Source: Xanthomonas sp. SI (GTDB lineage: Bacteria; Pseudomonadota; Gammaproteobacteria; Xanthomonadales; Xanthomonadaceae). Taken from it: a stretch of 64,000 nucleotides of DNA. The DNA lies in assembly GCF_014236855.1 (NCBI RefSeq), contig NZ_CP051261.1:1-64000 (forward strand), written 5' to 3'. The notes below the pieces were generated by a model. The model saw nothing but the letters and a program-made list of their open reading frames with translations. It was not told the DNA's origin and ran no database searches. The first letter of the stretch is position 1. Every line of letters starts with the position of its first letter. Positions 52,528 to 61,653 of this stretch are shown in pieces. Made by a program: the position numbers and the translations under genes.

Positions 52528-55299
52528 ATGCAATCTCGTACCGAACGCCGGAAGACACCGGTTACCTTGCTCGCATTCTCGATCAGTCTGGCCCTGCAGG
52601 CCGGCGTGGTCCACGCCCAGGACGTTCCCGCGCAGGATCCTGCGCCCGCCACCGGCTCCACTGAACCGGCCACCCAGCTCGACACGGTCACCGTCACCGG
52701 CTACCGCGCCAGCGTGGAGAAGGCGCTGGACCTCAAGCGCGGCGAGACCGGCATGGTCGACGCCATCGTGGCCGAGGACATCGCCGACTTCCCCGACCTC
52801 AACCTGGCCGAATCGCTGCAGCGCATCCCCGGCGTGGTCATCACCCGCGATGCCGGCGAAGGCCGCAGCATCTCGGTGCGCGGCCTGGGTCCGGATTTCA
52901 CCCGCGTGCGGGTCAACGGCATGGAAGCGCTGACCACGGTCGGCGGCTCCGACCAGTCCGGCGGCTCCAACCGCAGCCGCGGCTTCGACTTCAACGTGTT
53001 CGCCTCGGACCTGTTCACCCAGCTGGTAGTGCGCAAGACCGCCTCGGCCGACGTCGAGGAAGGCTCGCTCGGCGCCACCGTGGACCTGAAGACCGCGCGC
53101 CCGTTCGATTACGACGGCTTCACCCTGGCCCTCAACGGCCAGGCCGGCTACAACGACATGGCCGACAAGGCCGACCCGCGCGTGGCCGGACTGATCGCCA
53201 ACACCTGGGCCGACGGCACCTTCGGCGCACTGCTGTCGGTGGCGTACTCGGAGCGGCAGATCCTGGAAGAAGGCAGCAACAGCGGGCGCTGGGCCAACGG
53301 CCCGAGCAACGGCAACTTCAGCGCCACCTCGCCGTTCGCCGCCGCGCGCGGTGCCAACGTATTCCACCCGCGTTTCCCGCGCTACACGCTGATGGAGCAC
53401 GAGCAGAAGCGCACCGGCGTGACCGGCTCGCTGCAGTGGAAGCCGAGCAAGGACACCCAGTTCTCGCTGGACGGCCTGTACTCCAAGATCGACGCCAAGC
53501 GCACCGAGAAGTACATCGAGGCGATCTCCTTCAGCCGTGGCGCCTCGCAGGGCGGCAAGCCGCAGACCATCGTCAAGGATGGCTACATCGACCCGAAGAC
53601 CGGCGCGCTGCTGTACGGCCAGTTCGACGACGTGGACATCCGCTCCGAGCAGCGCTACGACGAGTGGAACACCGTCTTCAAGCAGCTCACCCTCAACGGC
53701 GAGCACAAGTTCAGCGACTCGTTCAAGATCGACGGCCAGATCGGTACCTCCAGCTCCAAGCACGAGAACCCGATCCAGACCACGATCATCATGGACAAGC
53801 TCAACGTCGATGGTTACTCGTACGACTACCGCGGCAACAGCCGTTCGCCGGTCTTCAACTACGGCGTCGATCCCACCGACGGCAGCGGCTGGACCCTGGC
53901 GGAAATCCGCCTGCGTCCGCAGTACGTCGAGAACACCTTCGACACCGGCAGCCTGAACTTCGAGTGGACCCTGAGCCCGGGCTTCAGCCTGCGCGGCGGC
54001 GTGCTGGCCAAGGACTACTCGTTCAAGACCAAGGAACTGCGCCGCGCCTCGGAAGTGTCGGTCCCGGCCTTCGCCGGCGGCACCCGCATCGTGCCGGTCA
54101 ACATGACCGAGCTGGCGACCCTCGGCGGCGTCAGCGGCAGCCCGGGCAGCTGGGTGGTGCCGGATCTCAATGCGGTGGGCAATGCGCTGGACATCTACAG
54201 CGGCACCGGCACCTTCGCCCTGGCCGAGCGCGCGGTGAACTCGCGCAGCGTCGAAGAGAAGGACCGCGGCGCCTGGTTGATGGGCCAGTTCGGCTTCGAC
54301 ATCGGCTCGGTACCGGTCAACGGCAACCTCGGCGTGCGTTACGTCAAGACCAAGCAGGAATCCACCGGCTATGCCACGGTCGGTACCGGAGTGGTGCAGA
54401 CCACGGTCAACCGCGAATACAACGACACGCTGCCGTCGCTGAACCTGGTCGCCGAACTCTCGCCGGACTTCCTGGTGCGCTTCGGCGCGGCCAAGGTGAT
54501 GTCGCGTCCGGGTCTGGGCAGCCTGACCCCGGGCGTCACCGTCAATGTGTCCGGCGGCGCGCGCACCGTCAGCGGCGGCAATCCGGATCTGGAACCGATC
54601 CGCGCCAAGACCGCCGACCTCGGCTTCGAGTGGTACTTCCAGGACGGCGCGATGCTGGGTGCGGCGGTGTTCTACAAGGACATCGAGAGCTTCGTGCAGA
54701 CCACCCGCGTGACCCAGCCTTACTCGGCCAGCGGCCTGCCGGCCAGCCTGCTCGACGGCACCGGCGCCAGCGTCAACGACGACTTCGTGTTCAGCGTGCC
54801 GCTCAATACCCCCGGCGGCGACCTGAAGGGCGTCGAGCTCAACTACACCCAGCCCTTCGCGTTCCTGCCGGGCAAGTGGAGCAACCTCGGCGTGCAGTTG
54901 AACTACACCTACGTCGATTCGAAGATCCAGTACCTGACGGCGACCGGTGCGGCCTCGCTGGAAACCGACCTGACCGGCCTGTCGAAGAACTCGTACAACG
55001 GCACCCTGTTCTACCAGGGCGAACAGCTCAGCGCGCGGGTGTCCTACACCCACCGCGACGAGTACCTGACCCAGGTGCCGGCTACCGAAACCGGCTTCGA
55101 CGTGCACGGCATGACCGCGGTCAACACGGTGGACGCCTCGATCAGCTGGAAGATCGACGACCACCTGGAGCTGAGCCTGGAAGGCATCAACCTGACCAAC
55201 GAACCGTCCGACGAATGGGTCGGCTCCACCTCGCAGCTGCCGTTGCAGTACAGCGAGACTGGCCGCCAGTACCTGCTGGGCGTGCGCTACAAGTTCTGA
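52528..55299 (+). CDS. TonB-dependent receptor, carbohydrate type
   Basis: Outer-membrane barrel that imports an oligosaccharide or similar ligand. The 923-residue protein starts at the ATG at 52528 after GGGAGGGGAGG; signal peptide VTLLAFSISLALQAGVVHAQ; TonB box LDTVTVTGYR; plug with SLQRIPGVVITRDAGEGRSISVRG (written in parts: SLQRIPGVVITRD, GEGRSISVRG) and a barrel ending QYLLGVRYKF. The opening is of the Xanthomonas/Caulobacter carbohydrate-type receptor group. It is divergent from kdgK and 130 bp before the LamG-like protein. Confidence 0.95.
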   Translation: MQSRTERRKTPVTLLAFSISLALQAGVVHAQDVPAQDPAPATGSTEPATQLDTVTVTGYRASVEKALDLKRGETGMVDAIVAEDIADFPDLNLAESLQRIPGVVITRDAGEGRSISVRGLGPDFTRVRVNGMEALTTVGGSDQSGGSNRSRGFDFNVFASDLFTQLVVRKTASADVEEGSLGATVDLKTARPFDYDGFTLALNGQAGYNDMADKADPRVAGLIANTWADGTFGALLSVAYSERQILEEGSNSGRWANGPSNGNFSATSPFAAARGANVFHPRFPRYTLMEHEQKRTGVTGSLQWKPSKDTQFSLDGLYSKIDAKRTEKYIEAISFSRGASQGGKPQTIVKDGYIDPKTGALLYGQFDDVDIRSEQRYDEWNTVFKQLTLNGEHKFSDSFKIDGQIGTSSSKHENPIQTTIIMDKLNVDGYSYDYRGNSRSPVFNYGVDPTDGSGWTLAEIRLRPQYVENTFDTGSLNFEWTLSPGFSLRGGVLAKDYSFKTKELRRASEVSVPAFAGGTRIVPVNMTELATLGGVSGSPGSWVVPDLNAVGNALDIYSGTGTFALAERAVNSRSVEEKDRGAWLMGQFGFDIGSVPVNGNLGVRYVKTKQESTGYATVGTGVVQTTVNREYNDTLPSLNLVAELSPDFLVRFGAAKVMSRPGLGSLTPGVTVNVSGGARTVSGGNPDLEPIRAKTADLGFEWYFQDGAMLGAAVFYKDIESFVQTTRVTQPYSASGLPASLLDGTGASVNDDFVFSVPLNTPGGDLKGVELNYTQPFAFLPGKWSNLGVQLNYTYVDSKIQYLTATGAASLETDLTGLSKNSYNGTLFYQGEQLSARVSYTHRDEYLTQVPATETGFDVHGMTAVNTVDASISWKIDDHLELSLEGINLTNEPSDEWVGSTSQLPLQYSETGRQYLLGVRYKF

Positions 55300-55431
55300 A
55301 GTCTGCGCCCGCCGGTGTCGCGCCCCGTGCGCGGCACCGGCAGCGCGCCGCTGCCTGCATACTCGCCGGATCGGGGGTAGGGAGGATCGCCATGCGGCGG
55401 CACGCGCGCACGGCGATCGCAAAGGAGCGAC

Positions 55432-58400
55432 ATGAAAGAGGCAATCCGCCGCAGCGCCACGCGCGCTGCCGCAACGATGTTCCCCTGTAGGAGCGGCTTC
55501 AGCCGCGACAGGCACTCACCATCCCGCGACATCGCGCCACACGCGCGCTGCTCCGCACGGACAGGCCAAACATCCCCCACCACCGGCAATCGCATCCTGG
55601 CCTATTGCCTGGCCATGCTGTCCTGCCTGGCACTCCCGGCCTTCGCCGCCCCCGCCCCCGCCACCACCGCACCCGAACTCCTGTTCCGCGTCTCCGCCGA
55701 CCAAGGCTTCGACGCCGACATCGCCAAAGGCGACCCCAAACCCAACTTCCGCGACAAGGTCGCCCTCGTCCCCACCGGCGTAAAGGGCAACGCCATCGAA
55801 TGGGCCGACGACGGCGTCCTCGCCTGGAACGCGCCCGGCAACCTCTACACCCAACGCGGCACCCTCTCTTTCTTCTGGCGCTCGCGCTATCCCGTGGGCG
55901 AAGCCCCGTTCGTGATCTTCCGCGTCGGCTACGCCGATCACAGCAGCTGGGACATGGCCTGGCTGCGCATCGACTGGAACGGCCACGGCTTCGACGCCTT
56001 CGTCACCGACGCCAACCTGGCGCGCACCCGCGTGTCGTTCACCCTCGACAGGAACCCCACCGCCAGCGCCTGGACCCACCTCGCCTTCGCCTGGGACGAA
56101 ACCCGCGGCGTACGCCTGTACGTGGACGGCAAGGAAGCCGCACGCGCCGACTGCGCGCAGGCGTGCGCCGACGGCGGCTCGCTCGACTTCGACGCTGCGC
56201 TCGACCAGCTCGGCCTGGCCGGGCGGGTGATGGCCCCGCACCAGGTGCAGAGCCGCTACAACTTCCTGCGCGGCAGCGACTTCGACGAGATCCGCGTCTA
56301 CGACCGCATGCTCGACGCCGCCGGCGCCGCGGCCCTGGCCCGCCAGCAGGAACCGCGCAGCGCCGAACCGCCGCGCGCCGACGCAGCGCGCAACGCCTGG
56401 CTGCATCGTTTCGGTTGGGATCATGGCCACGCACCACCCGCACTGGACACACCATCCACGCGCATCCGCAAGGTCGAATTCGCTGACGCCAAGGACCTCA
56501 AGCAGTGGATGTGGAAGGCCACCGACGGCATCGCCGAGACCACCTGGCCCGGCGTCTACAACCGCTCGCGCCTGCCCGGCCGTAACGACTACTTCCAATT
56601 GCCGGACTGGAACGTCTACGTCGAAGGCGGCAAGGCGCTGGACCTCACCCTGCCCGACGAACCGTTCAACCGCATCGAACTGCGCGGCGCCGCCTACGGC
56701 CAGGCCAGCTACGCCGCCACCGGCGCAACGCCCGCGCCGCTGTTCCAGCGCAGCCAAGGCACCGTGCGTAGCGTCGACCAGTTCGAACGCCGCCGTGGCG
56801 GCCACCTGCGCTTCACCAACACCGCGCAGGAAACCCCGATCCAGGAAATCTGGGCCTACGACGTCAGCGCCGGCGCACCGCCGTCCGACCCCAGCGCCAC
56901 CCTCAGCTACACCGTGCGCAGCGACATCGCGCCGGACTACGCCAACCTCGCCACGCTGCGCGGCTACATCGCCGGCCGCTACCCGCCGGCCGAACGCAGC
57001 ACCGTGGTCGCGCTGCCGAGCAAGGCGCCGGCCCGCAAGCGCAGCGACGAAAAATCCGCCGCGCCGCCGCTGCCGATCGTGCACGTGCTGATCCCCTCCA
57101 GCCTCGGCGACGCCCCGCCGGACCAACCGCTGATGCGCAGCTGGTCCTACGGCTGGGAAAACATGCACGACGGCCTGGACGGCATCGCCATCGACCTGCC
57201 GGCGCTGGACCTGCCGGCCACCCACGACGGCCTGATCCCGCTCAACATCCGCATCAAGGACCCGATCTGGCCGGCGCGCGACATGCTCGACGTGTCGGTG
57301 TCGGTGAAGCCGGGCCAGGCGCGCACGCTGTGGCTGGACCTGCGCGACCGCATCCTGAGCAACGACAGCCTGATGCTCAGCATCGCCTCCGCCGCGCCCG
57401 GTTTCGACGCGCGCGCGCTGGACGGCGCGCAGCTGCGCCTGCTGTTCAAGCCGCGCGACCAGGCCAAGGCCGAACACATCGCCGACCGCTTCAACCAGGT
57501 CAAGGACAACTGGGGCTTCCTGGTCGAGGAACACACCACCTCCAAGCGCCAGTTGCTGTACGCGCGCCTGGGTGCGGACATCAGCGACCTGCTGCGCGTG
57601 GACCCGGACAACGCACTCGGCCGCGAATACTGGAACGACATCAGCTACGGCAACCAGGGCGCGCTGCCGGTGGACCTGCCCACCCCGCCCAAAGGCGTGC
57701 CGGCCTGGGCGTTCTGGCAACTGGAAGACCTCAAGGCCACGCGCCGCTACATCCGCTGGTGGATCGACGAGCGGCAGGTGGCCTACGGCGATTTCGGCGG
57801 CGGCATCTCCGACGATTCCGACCTTACCCAGCAATGGCCGGGCGTCGCCCTGATGGGCGTGGACCCGGACAAGCTCAACGCCTCGCTCACCGCGCTGTCC
57901 GACGCCAACTACCGCAACGGCATGTTCACCGACGGCCTGTCCACCATCGAGACCGACGAACTGCATTCCTACGAGGAAGGCATCAACATCAACAGCGCCA
58001 TGCTCTACCTCAACTGGGGCGACCCGCTGACGGTGGAACGCCTGATGCGTACGGTGAAGGCCTTCGACACCATCATCCAGGTCAACCCGCAAGGCCACCT
58101 GCTGTTCGCCAGCAACTGGTTCGGCGGGCGCAAGGTCTACCGCGAGCCGAACTGGCAGTGGCAGAAACCGTACTCGTTCCCGGTGCTGCACCCGGCCATG
58201 CTGCTGGGCGGCTACAACGCCGACCCCAACAGCCGCCGCATCGTCACCGGCCTGGCCGACGGCTACCTCGCCCACGCCTACACCAACGCCAAGGGCCAAT
58301 GGGCGCTGCCCAACGAGATCAACTGGACCACCGGCAAGACCCGCGGCGGCGAACTGTTCGAAGGCAGCGGCGGCGCCGACACCCTGCACACCTTCTGGGC

Positions 58401-59427
58401 CGCCTACCGTTGGACCGGCGACGCGCGCTACCTCAAGCCCATCGACTACCGCGTCGCCAACGCCGGCCCGGCGGGCCTGTCGCTGCTCAACGAAAACTTC
58501 CTCGATGTACTTGGCAAGCGCGACAGCTGGGGCGCCGACCTGGCCAAGGTCGCCGCCAAACCAGATGCCGTCCCCGACTTTGCCCACCACGCCGCCTGGG
58601 AAGCCAGCGGCGAGACCGCCTGGCTGGAAGCCCTGTACCGCGCCGAGACCCGCGACAAACTGCAGAGCTTCTATATGAACACCGAAGGCCACTGGTGGAG
58701 CGACCGCGTCGAATCGCCCACCGTGAACCTGCAGCGCGCCCGCCTGGGCGGCGTGGCACTCAAGCGCAACCAGACCTACCCCGGCCATACCGTCAGCTGG
58801 CGCTTCGCCGACCCCGAAGGCGCCGTGCAGGTCGCCCTGCTGCTGCCCAAACCGCGCCAGGACCGCTTCACCGTCATTGGCTACAACACCGGCGGCAAGG
58901 CGCAGCAGGCGCAGATGACCGGCTGGAACGTCGCCGCCGGGCAATGGCGCATGCGCTCGGGCCTCGATCGCGATGGCGACGGACACATCGACGGCAAGGC
59001 CGCCACGCGCGAGTTCGCGTTAGAGAAGAGCGGCGCGGTGGGCGTGGAATTCCCGTCTGGCAAGACGGTGGTGATGGAGTTCGAACTCATCGCGCCTGCC
59101 GCGCTGCCGGTGGAGCAGCGGCCGGACCTGGGGATTGGGCGTGGCGACGTGCGGGTGAGTGCGGATGCCATCGAGGTCACTGTGCACAGCCTGGGCCATG
59201 CGGATGCGCCGGCGGGGTTCGTGGTGCTGGAGGATGCACGTGGCCGGGAATTGGCGCGGGCGCCGTTTCCTGCGTTGGAGGCGCCGCGGGATTTGGAGCC
59301 GAGGACTGCGAACGTGCGGTTGGCGGTGCCGGGGGGCGCCAGTACCAAGGGTGGCCGTTTGCGGGTCGTCAGCGAGGATGAGGTGGACGAGGTGACGCAG
59401 CGCAATAACGCGGTGGCCTTGCCCTGA
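55432..59427 (+). CDS. Large secreted LamG-like protein, possible polysaccharide-acting
   Basis: 1331 residues from an ATG preceded by a strong AAAGGAGCGAC site. The predicted signal peptide (ILAYCLAMLSCLALPAFAAP) lies unusually far in, at about residues 54-73, because a REP element (55485-55512) is translated ahead of it. A LamG/concanavalin-type region follows (about residues 95-300, with LSFFWRSRYPVGEAPFVIFR and RGVRLYVDGKEAARAD). The C-terminal half looks like an alpha-helical barrel with paired helices (YRWTGDARYLKPIDYRV and HHAAWEASGETAWLEALYRA). Neighbouring kdgK and receptor suggest carbohydrate breakdown. No catalytic residues recognised. Confidence 0.8.
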   Translation: MKEAIRRSATRAAATMFPCRSGFSRDRHSPSRDIAPHARCSARTGQTSPTTGNRILAYCLAMLSCLALPAFAAPAPATTAPELLFRVSADQGFDADIAKGDPKPNFRDKVALVPTGVKGNAIEWADDGVLAWNAPGNLYTQRGTLSFFWRSRYPVGEAPFVIFRVGYADHSSWDMAWLRIDWNGHGFDAFVTDANLARTRVSFTLDRNPTASAWTHLAFAWDETRGVRLYVDGKEAARADCAQACADGGSLDFDAALDQLGLAGRVMAPHQVQSRYNFLRGSDFDEIRVYDRMLDAAGAAALARQQEPRSAEPPRADAARNAWLHRFGWDHGHAPPALDTPSTRIRKVEFADAKDLKQWMWKATDGIAETTWPGVYNRSRLPGRNDYFQLPDWNVYVEGGKALDLTLPDEPFNRIELRGAAYGQASYAATGATPAPLFQRSQGTVRSVDQFERRRGGHLRFTNTAQETPIQEIWAYDVSAGAPPSDPSATLSYTVRSDIAPDYANLATLRGYIAGRYPPAERSTVVALPSKAPARKRSDEKSAAPPLPIVHVLIPSSLGDAPPDQPLMRSWSYGWENMHDGLDGIAIDLPALDLPATHDGLIPLNIRIKDPIWPARDMLDVSVSVKPGQARTLWLDLRDRILSNDSLMLSIASAAPGFDARALDGAQLRLLFKPRDQAKAEHIADRFNQVKDNWGFLVEEHTTSKRQLLYARLGADISDLLRVDPDNALGREYWNDISYGNQGALPVDLPTPPKGVPAWAFWQLEDLKATRRYIRWWIDERQVAYGDFGGGISDDSDLTQQWPGVALMGVDPDKLNASLTALSDANYRNGMFTDGLSTIETDELHSYEEGININSAMLYLNWGDPLTVERLMRTVKAFDTIIQVNPQGHLLFASNWFGGRKVYREPNWQWQKPYSFPVLHPAMLLGGYNADPNSRRIVTGLADGYLAHAYTNAKGQWALPNEINWTTGKTRGGELFEGSGGADTLHTFWAAYRWTGDARYLKPIDYRVANAGPAGLSLLNENFLDVLGKRDSWGADLAKVAAKPDAVPDFAHHAAWEASGETAWLEALYRAETRDKLQSFYMNTEGHWWSDRVESPTVNLQRARLGGVALKRNQTYPGHTVSWRFADPEGAVQVALLLPKPRQDRFTVIGYNTGGKAQQAQMTGWNVAAGQWRMRSGLDRDGDGHIDGKAATREFALEKSGAVGVEFPSGKTVVMEFELIAPAALPVEQRPDLGIGRGDVRVSADAIEVTVHSLGHADAPAGFVVLEDARGRELARAPFPALEAPRDLEPRTANVRLAVPGGASTKGGRLRVVSEDEVDEVTQRNNAVALP
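55485..55512. repeat. REP element inside a coding region
   Basis: A full 28-bp copy (core GTAGGAGCGGCTTCAGCCGC) lies in frame in the LamG-like gene and encodes the peptide CRSGFSRDR. Confidence 0.9.
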
Positions 59428-59444
59428 TAAGCAGGGCATAACCA

Positions 59445-59479
59445 GCGGCGGCTCCTCCGATAATGGAGGGCGCCGCCGC
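59445..59479. terminator. GC-rich hairpin after the LamG gene
   Basis: Arms GCGGCGGCTCCTCC and GGAGGGCGCCGCCGC with one bulge form a strong stem 18 bp after the stop. There is no T run, so the terminator call is tentative. It marks the edge of the low-G+C accessory region. Confidence 0.45.
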
Positions 59480-59643
59480 AAGGAAAGCGGTTCCGGGACA
59501 GAATTTGCATTTGTCTCCACGCGCCGCATCGCGTCGTGCTACAACAGAATCGCAACCACACTCCAGGGAGAAAGTTTCCTCCAAGAGTGATATGCCGGCC
59601 AGCTCTCGCTTGGCCGTAGAACACAAACGCCAAGGAGGGGGCC

Positions 59644-60660
59644 ATGGCGACATTCCCGATGTACCCGCAGTATGTGCCAATCATCAAATGGCAGAAGTAC
59701 GAGCAACGTGCACTGTTAGAACTGACCGCTGCAGTGATTCCCAGAGCACTTCCATGCGTGGAGGTTCGTAAGTCGGAGCAGCATGCATCCATGCTCGAAT
59801 GCTTCGCCAAAGTATGGAAGTACCCAGCGTTGGTTGACTACGCCAATCCGGAAGGCGTGCTGACCAAATCACGCCTGAAGGAGCTCAACCAGTTCCTGGC
59901 AGTGGCTGGGGGCTCTGGCAAACTGATTACTGCGGTTCTAAACCCCGTCACGGCTGCTCATGACTTCCCAGTCATTTCACCGAATCTGGGTGATCGAAAA
60001 ATCGCTCTTCGTCTGCGTGTTGCTGAACTGGCGGACCTTGCCAAGGGCATCACAGCGGTGAAGAATTCGCTTTCCGTGCCGGGTTTAGCTGCGAAGGCCG
60101 ACCGCCTAATCGTCGATCTTGGCCGGACGCCTGCGACCAAGCCAGCTGATCACGCAACCCTGGCAGCGGCCCTTCAGACCCTCAAGCGGCTCGGGTTCGC
60201 TAACCTTCATTTATCGTCGGGCTGTTTCCCTGCTTCGCTCGCCCACATTGCAAGTGCCGGTGAAGTTGAACGTAAGGATTGGAAGCTGTGGCATCAAGTG
60301 CAGGCGCTGGCGCCACTTACACTAATTGGCTTCTCAGATTACGGTCCGCTTAATCCAGATTGGACTGAAGAGACGCTCAAGCGTCGCGGCAGCCGCGTAG
60401 TAATTCGTTATGCGCTGGATGATAAGTGGCGCATCCTACGCGGGACCAACTCGACCAAAGCGGAGTCGATTGCAATCTCCGAAATCCTAGTCAACATGTA
60501 CCCCACTGAGTACCAGGGTGCCGCCTTCTCATTCGGCGACAAGCTCATCGCAGATCGAGTGGATCCGGCTATTCCGCTAAAGAAGAAAAGCGGCGGCCAT
60601 CTGCATATCTCCGAGTATTGGACGCATCACATAAGCTACGTGCTTAAAAAGCAGTACTAG
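59644..60660 (+). CDS. Beta-protein / sce7725-like protein
   Basis: 338 residues, preceded by a strong AAGGAGGGGG site. It opens MATFPMYPQYVPIIKWQKYE, and RLIVDLG, GFANLHLSSGCFPAS and TLIGFSDYGPLNPDW suggest an alpha/beta barrel-like fold. The whole resembles the beta-protein family known from phage T4 and its sce7725 branch, whose function is unknown. It converges on the sce7726-like gene, and their stop codons overlap as CTAG. The pairing is a recurring neighbourhood for the family. Composition is lower in G+C than the core genes. Confidence 0.75.
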   Translation: MATFPMYPQYVPIIKWQKYEQRALLELTAAVIPRALPCVEVRKSEQHASMLECFAKVWKYPALVDYANPEGVLTKSRLKELNQFLAVAGGSGKLITAVLNPVTAAHDFPVISPNLGDRKIALRLRVAELADLAKGITAVKNSLSVPGLAAKADRLIVDLGRTPATKPADHATLAAALQTLKRLGFANLHLSSGCFPASLAHIASAGEVERKDWKLWHQVQALAPLTLIGFSDYGPLNPDWTEETLKRRGSRVVIRYALDDKWRILRGTNSTKAESIAISEILVNMYPTEYQGAAFSFGDKLIADRVDPAIPLKKKSGGHLHISEYWTHHISYVLKKQY

Positions 60661-61217
60661 TGCAGGGCTGATGCACTGCCCGCACGTGCGAGCAGTGCAT
60701 CTCGGATGTGCTCCTTTATTTCATCCAGCTCGAATGCTTGTGCAATGTGTTGCTGGATCAAGTACAGACTTTTGCTGCGCCAGCCCTTTAGCTGCCCACC
60801 CCTGCGAAGAACTTCCAGCGCCTCCTCCCTATTGAGGATGGAAGCTAGCGAGGAGGCCTTGTGGCGCACGTTCAGGCCGGCTTCGCGCAGGCACTGTAGA
60901 GTTCCAGTCTGCGAATCGACTACCATCGCGCCCCACCAAGGCGGTAGAAGCTCCATCGCCTTTGCGACATGGCAAGGAGCCATGACTAAAGTGACTCGGT
61001 CAAACACCCAACCGTAGCGGGAGCCTTGGTTGATTAAGCGAGCCAAACTGTCTGCTTCACTCTTGATCTCAAAGCAGTGCATCTGCTCGACCAGCACAAG
61101 ATCGGCCCGCACCTCGCCACCGTGCAGGCGCAACTCTTCAATCAGGGATACCTGATGGGTATCGGCCTGCTTAGCTAAGTGACCGGCCAGCACCTGTTTG
61201 ATTTGAAGCTCTCTCAT
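60657..61217 (-). CDS. sce7726-like PD-(D/E)XK nuclease-type protein
   Basis: 186 residues from the ATG at 61217 (MRELQIKQVLAGHLAKQAD). Residues 34-55 carry GGEVRADLVLVEQMHCFEIK, with Asp39, Glu50 and Lys52 placed as in the D-x(n)-ExK active site of PD-(D/E)XK nucleases; Glu27-Glu28 may supply a further ligand. This is the pattern of the sce7726 family, unknown function. It converges on the sce7725-like gene with overlapping stops and diverges from the HTH operon. Confidence 0.78.
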   Translation of the reverse strand: MRELQIKQVLAGHLAKQADTHQVSLIEELRLHGGEVRADLVLVEQMHCFEIKSEADSLARLINQGSRYGWVFDRVTLVMAPCHVAKAMELLPPWWGAMVVDSQTGTLQCLREAGLNVRHKASSLASILNREEALEVLRRGGQLKGWRSKSLYLIQQHIAQAFELDEIKEHIRDALLARAGSASALH

Positions 61218-61246
61218 ATTTTTGTCGGGCGGCAGTGTACAAGCCG

Positions 61247-61265
61247 AGCATAGCATGGCTATGCT
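61247..61265. promoter_or_regulatory. Palindromic operator in the divergent promoter region
   Basis: AGCATAGC-ATG-GCTATGCT is a perfect 8-bp inverted repeat with a 3-bp spacer, lying between the start of the sce7726-like gene and the HTH gene. It is a likely binding site for the HTH protein, coordinating both directions. Confidence 0.7.
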
Positions 61266-61293
61266 TATATGCAATTCACTATCCTCCAGTTAC

Positions 61294-61623
61294 ATGAAGC
61301 GCCTTAAGCACCCTCACACCCTCGCCTCAGAGTTGAGGGAGAAGCTCGCCTCGGAAGGAATTACAGGAAGTTCAGCCATTGCGCGAGCAGCGAAGCTGGG
61401 CCAGGCACAGGTGCACCGTAACCTCTTCGGACGGCCAAAAAAAGTCAGCCGAACCATGCGTCAGCTATGCGAATATGCGGATGTAGATGCATACGAAGGC
61501 GCCACTGATCCGAGCGAGTCGAAGGTCTTGATGGAGGCGCTGGCTACGGTCTGGGATGGTACTGAGGCCCATGCAAAGCGCTTGGCAAAACTGCTTTTTG
61601 CCCATCATCAAGCCCACATGTAA
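61294..61623 (+). CDS. Small helix-turn-helix protein
   Basis: 109 residues from the ATG at 61294 (MKRLKHPHTLASELREKLAS). The segment GSSAIARAAKLGQAQVHRNLFGRPKK has the helix-turn-helix arrangement of XRE-like repressors. An earlier ATG at 61255 is in frame but lies inside the palindromic operator, so the later start is preferred. It heads the operon with the ImmA/IrrE-like and PIN-like genes, 30 bp ahead of the first. The role as the operon's repressor is inference. Confidence 0.72.
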   Translation: MKRLKHPHTLASELREKLASEGITGSSAIARAAKLGQAQVHRNLFGRPKKVSRTMRQLCEYADVDAYEGATDPSESKVLMEALATVWDGTEAHAKRLAKLLFAHHQAHM

Positions 61624-61653
61624 CAATCTACCTAGGCCCAACGGAGGCCAAGG

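Noticed and set aside
55516..58986. 1156-codon antisense frame opposite the LamG gene
   Set aside because: Same artefact: it mirrors a real gene and shows no family motif.
61255..61623. Longer HTH protein from the ATG at 61255
   Set aside because: That ATG lies inside the perfect operator palindrome and adds a non-conserved hydrophobic stretch; 61294 is preferred.
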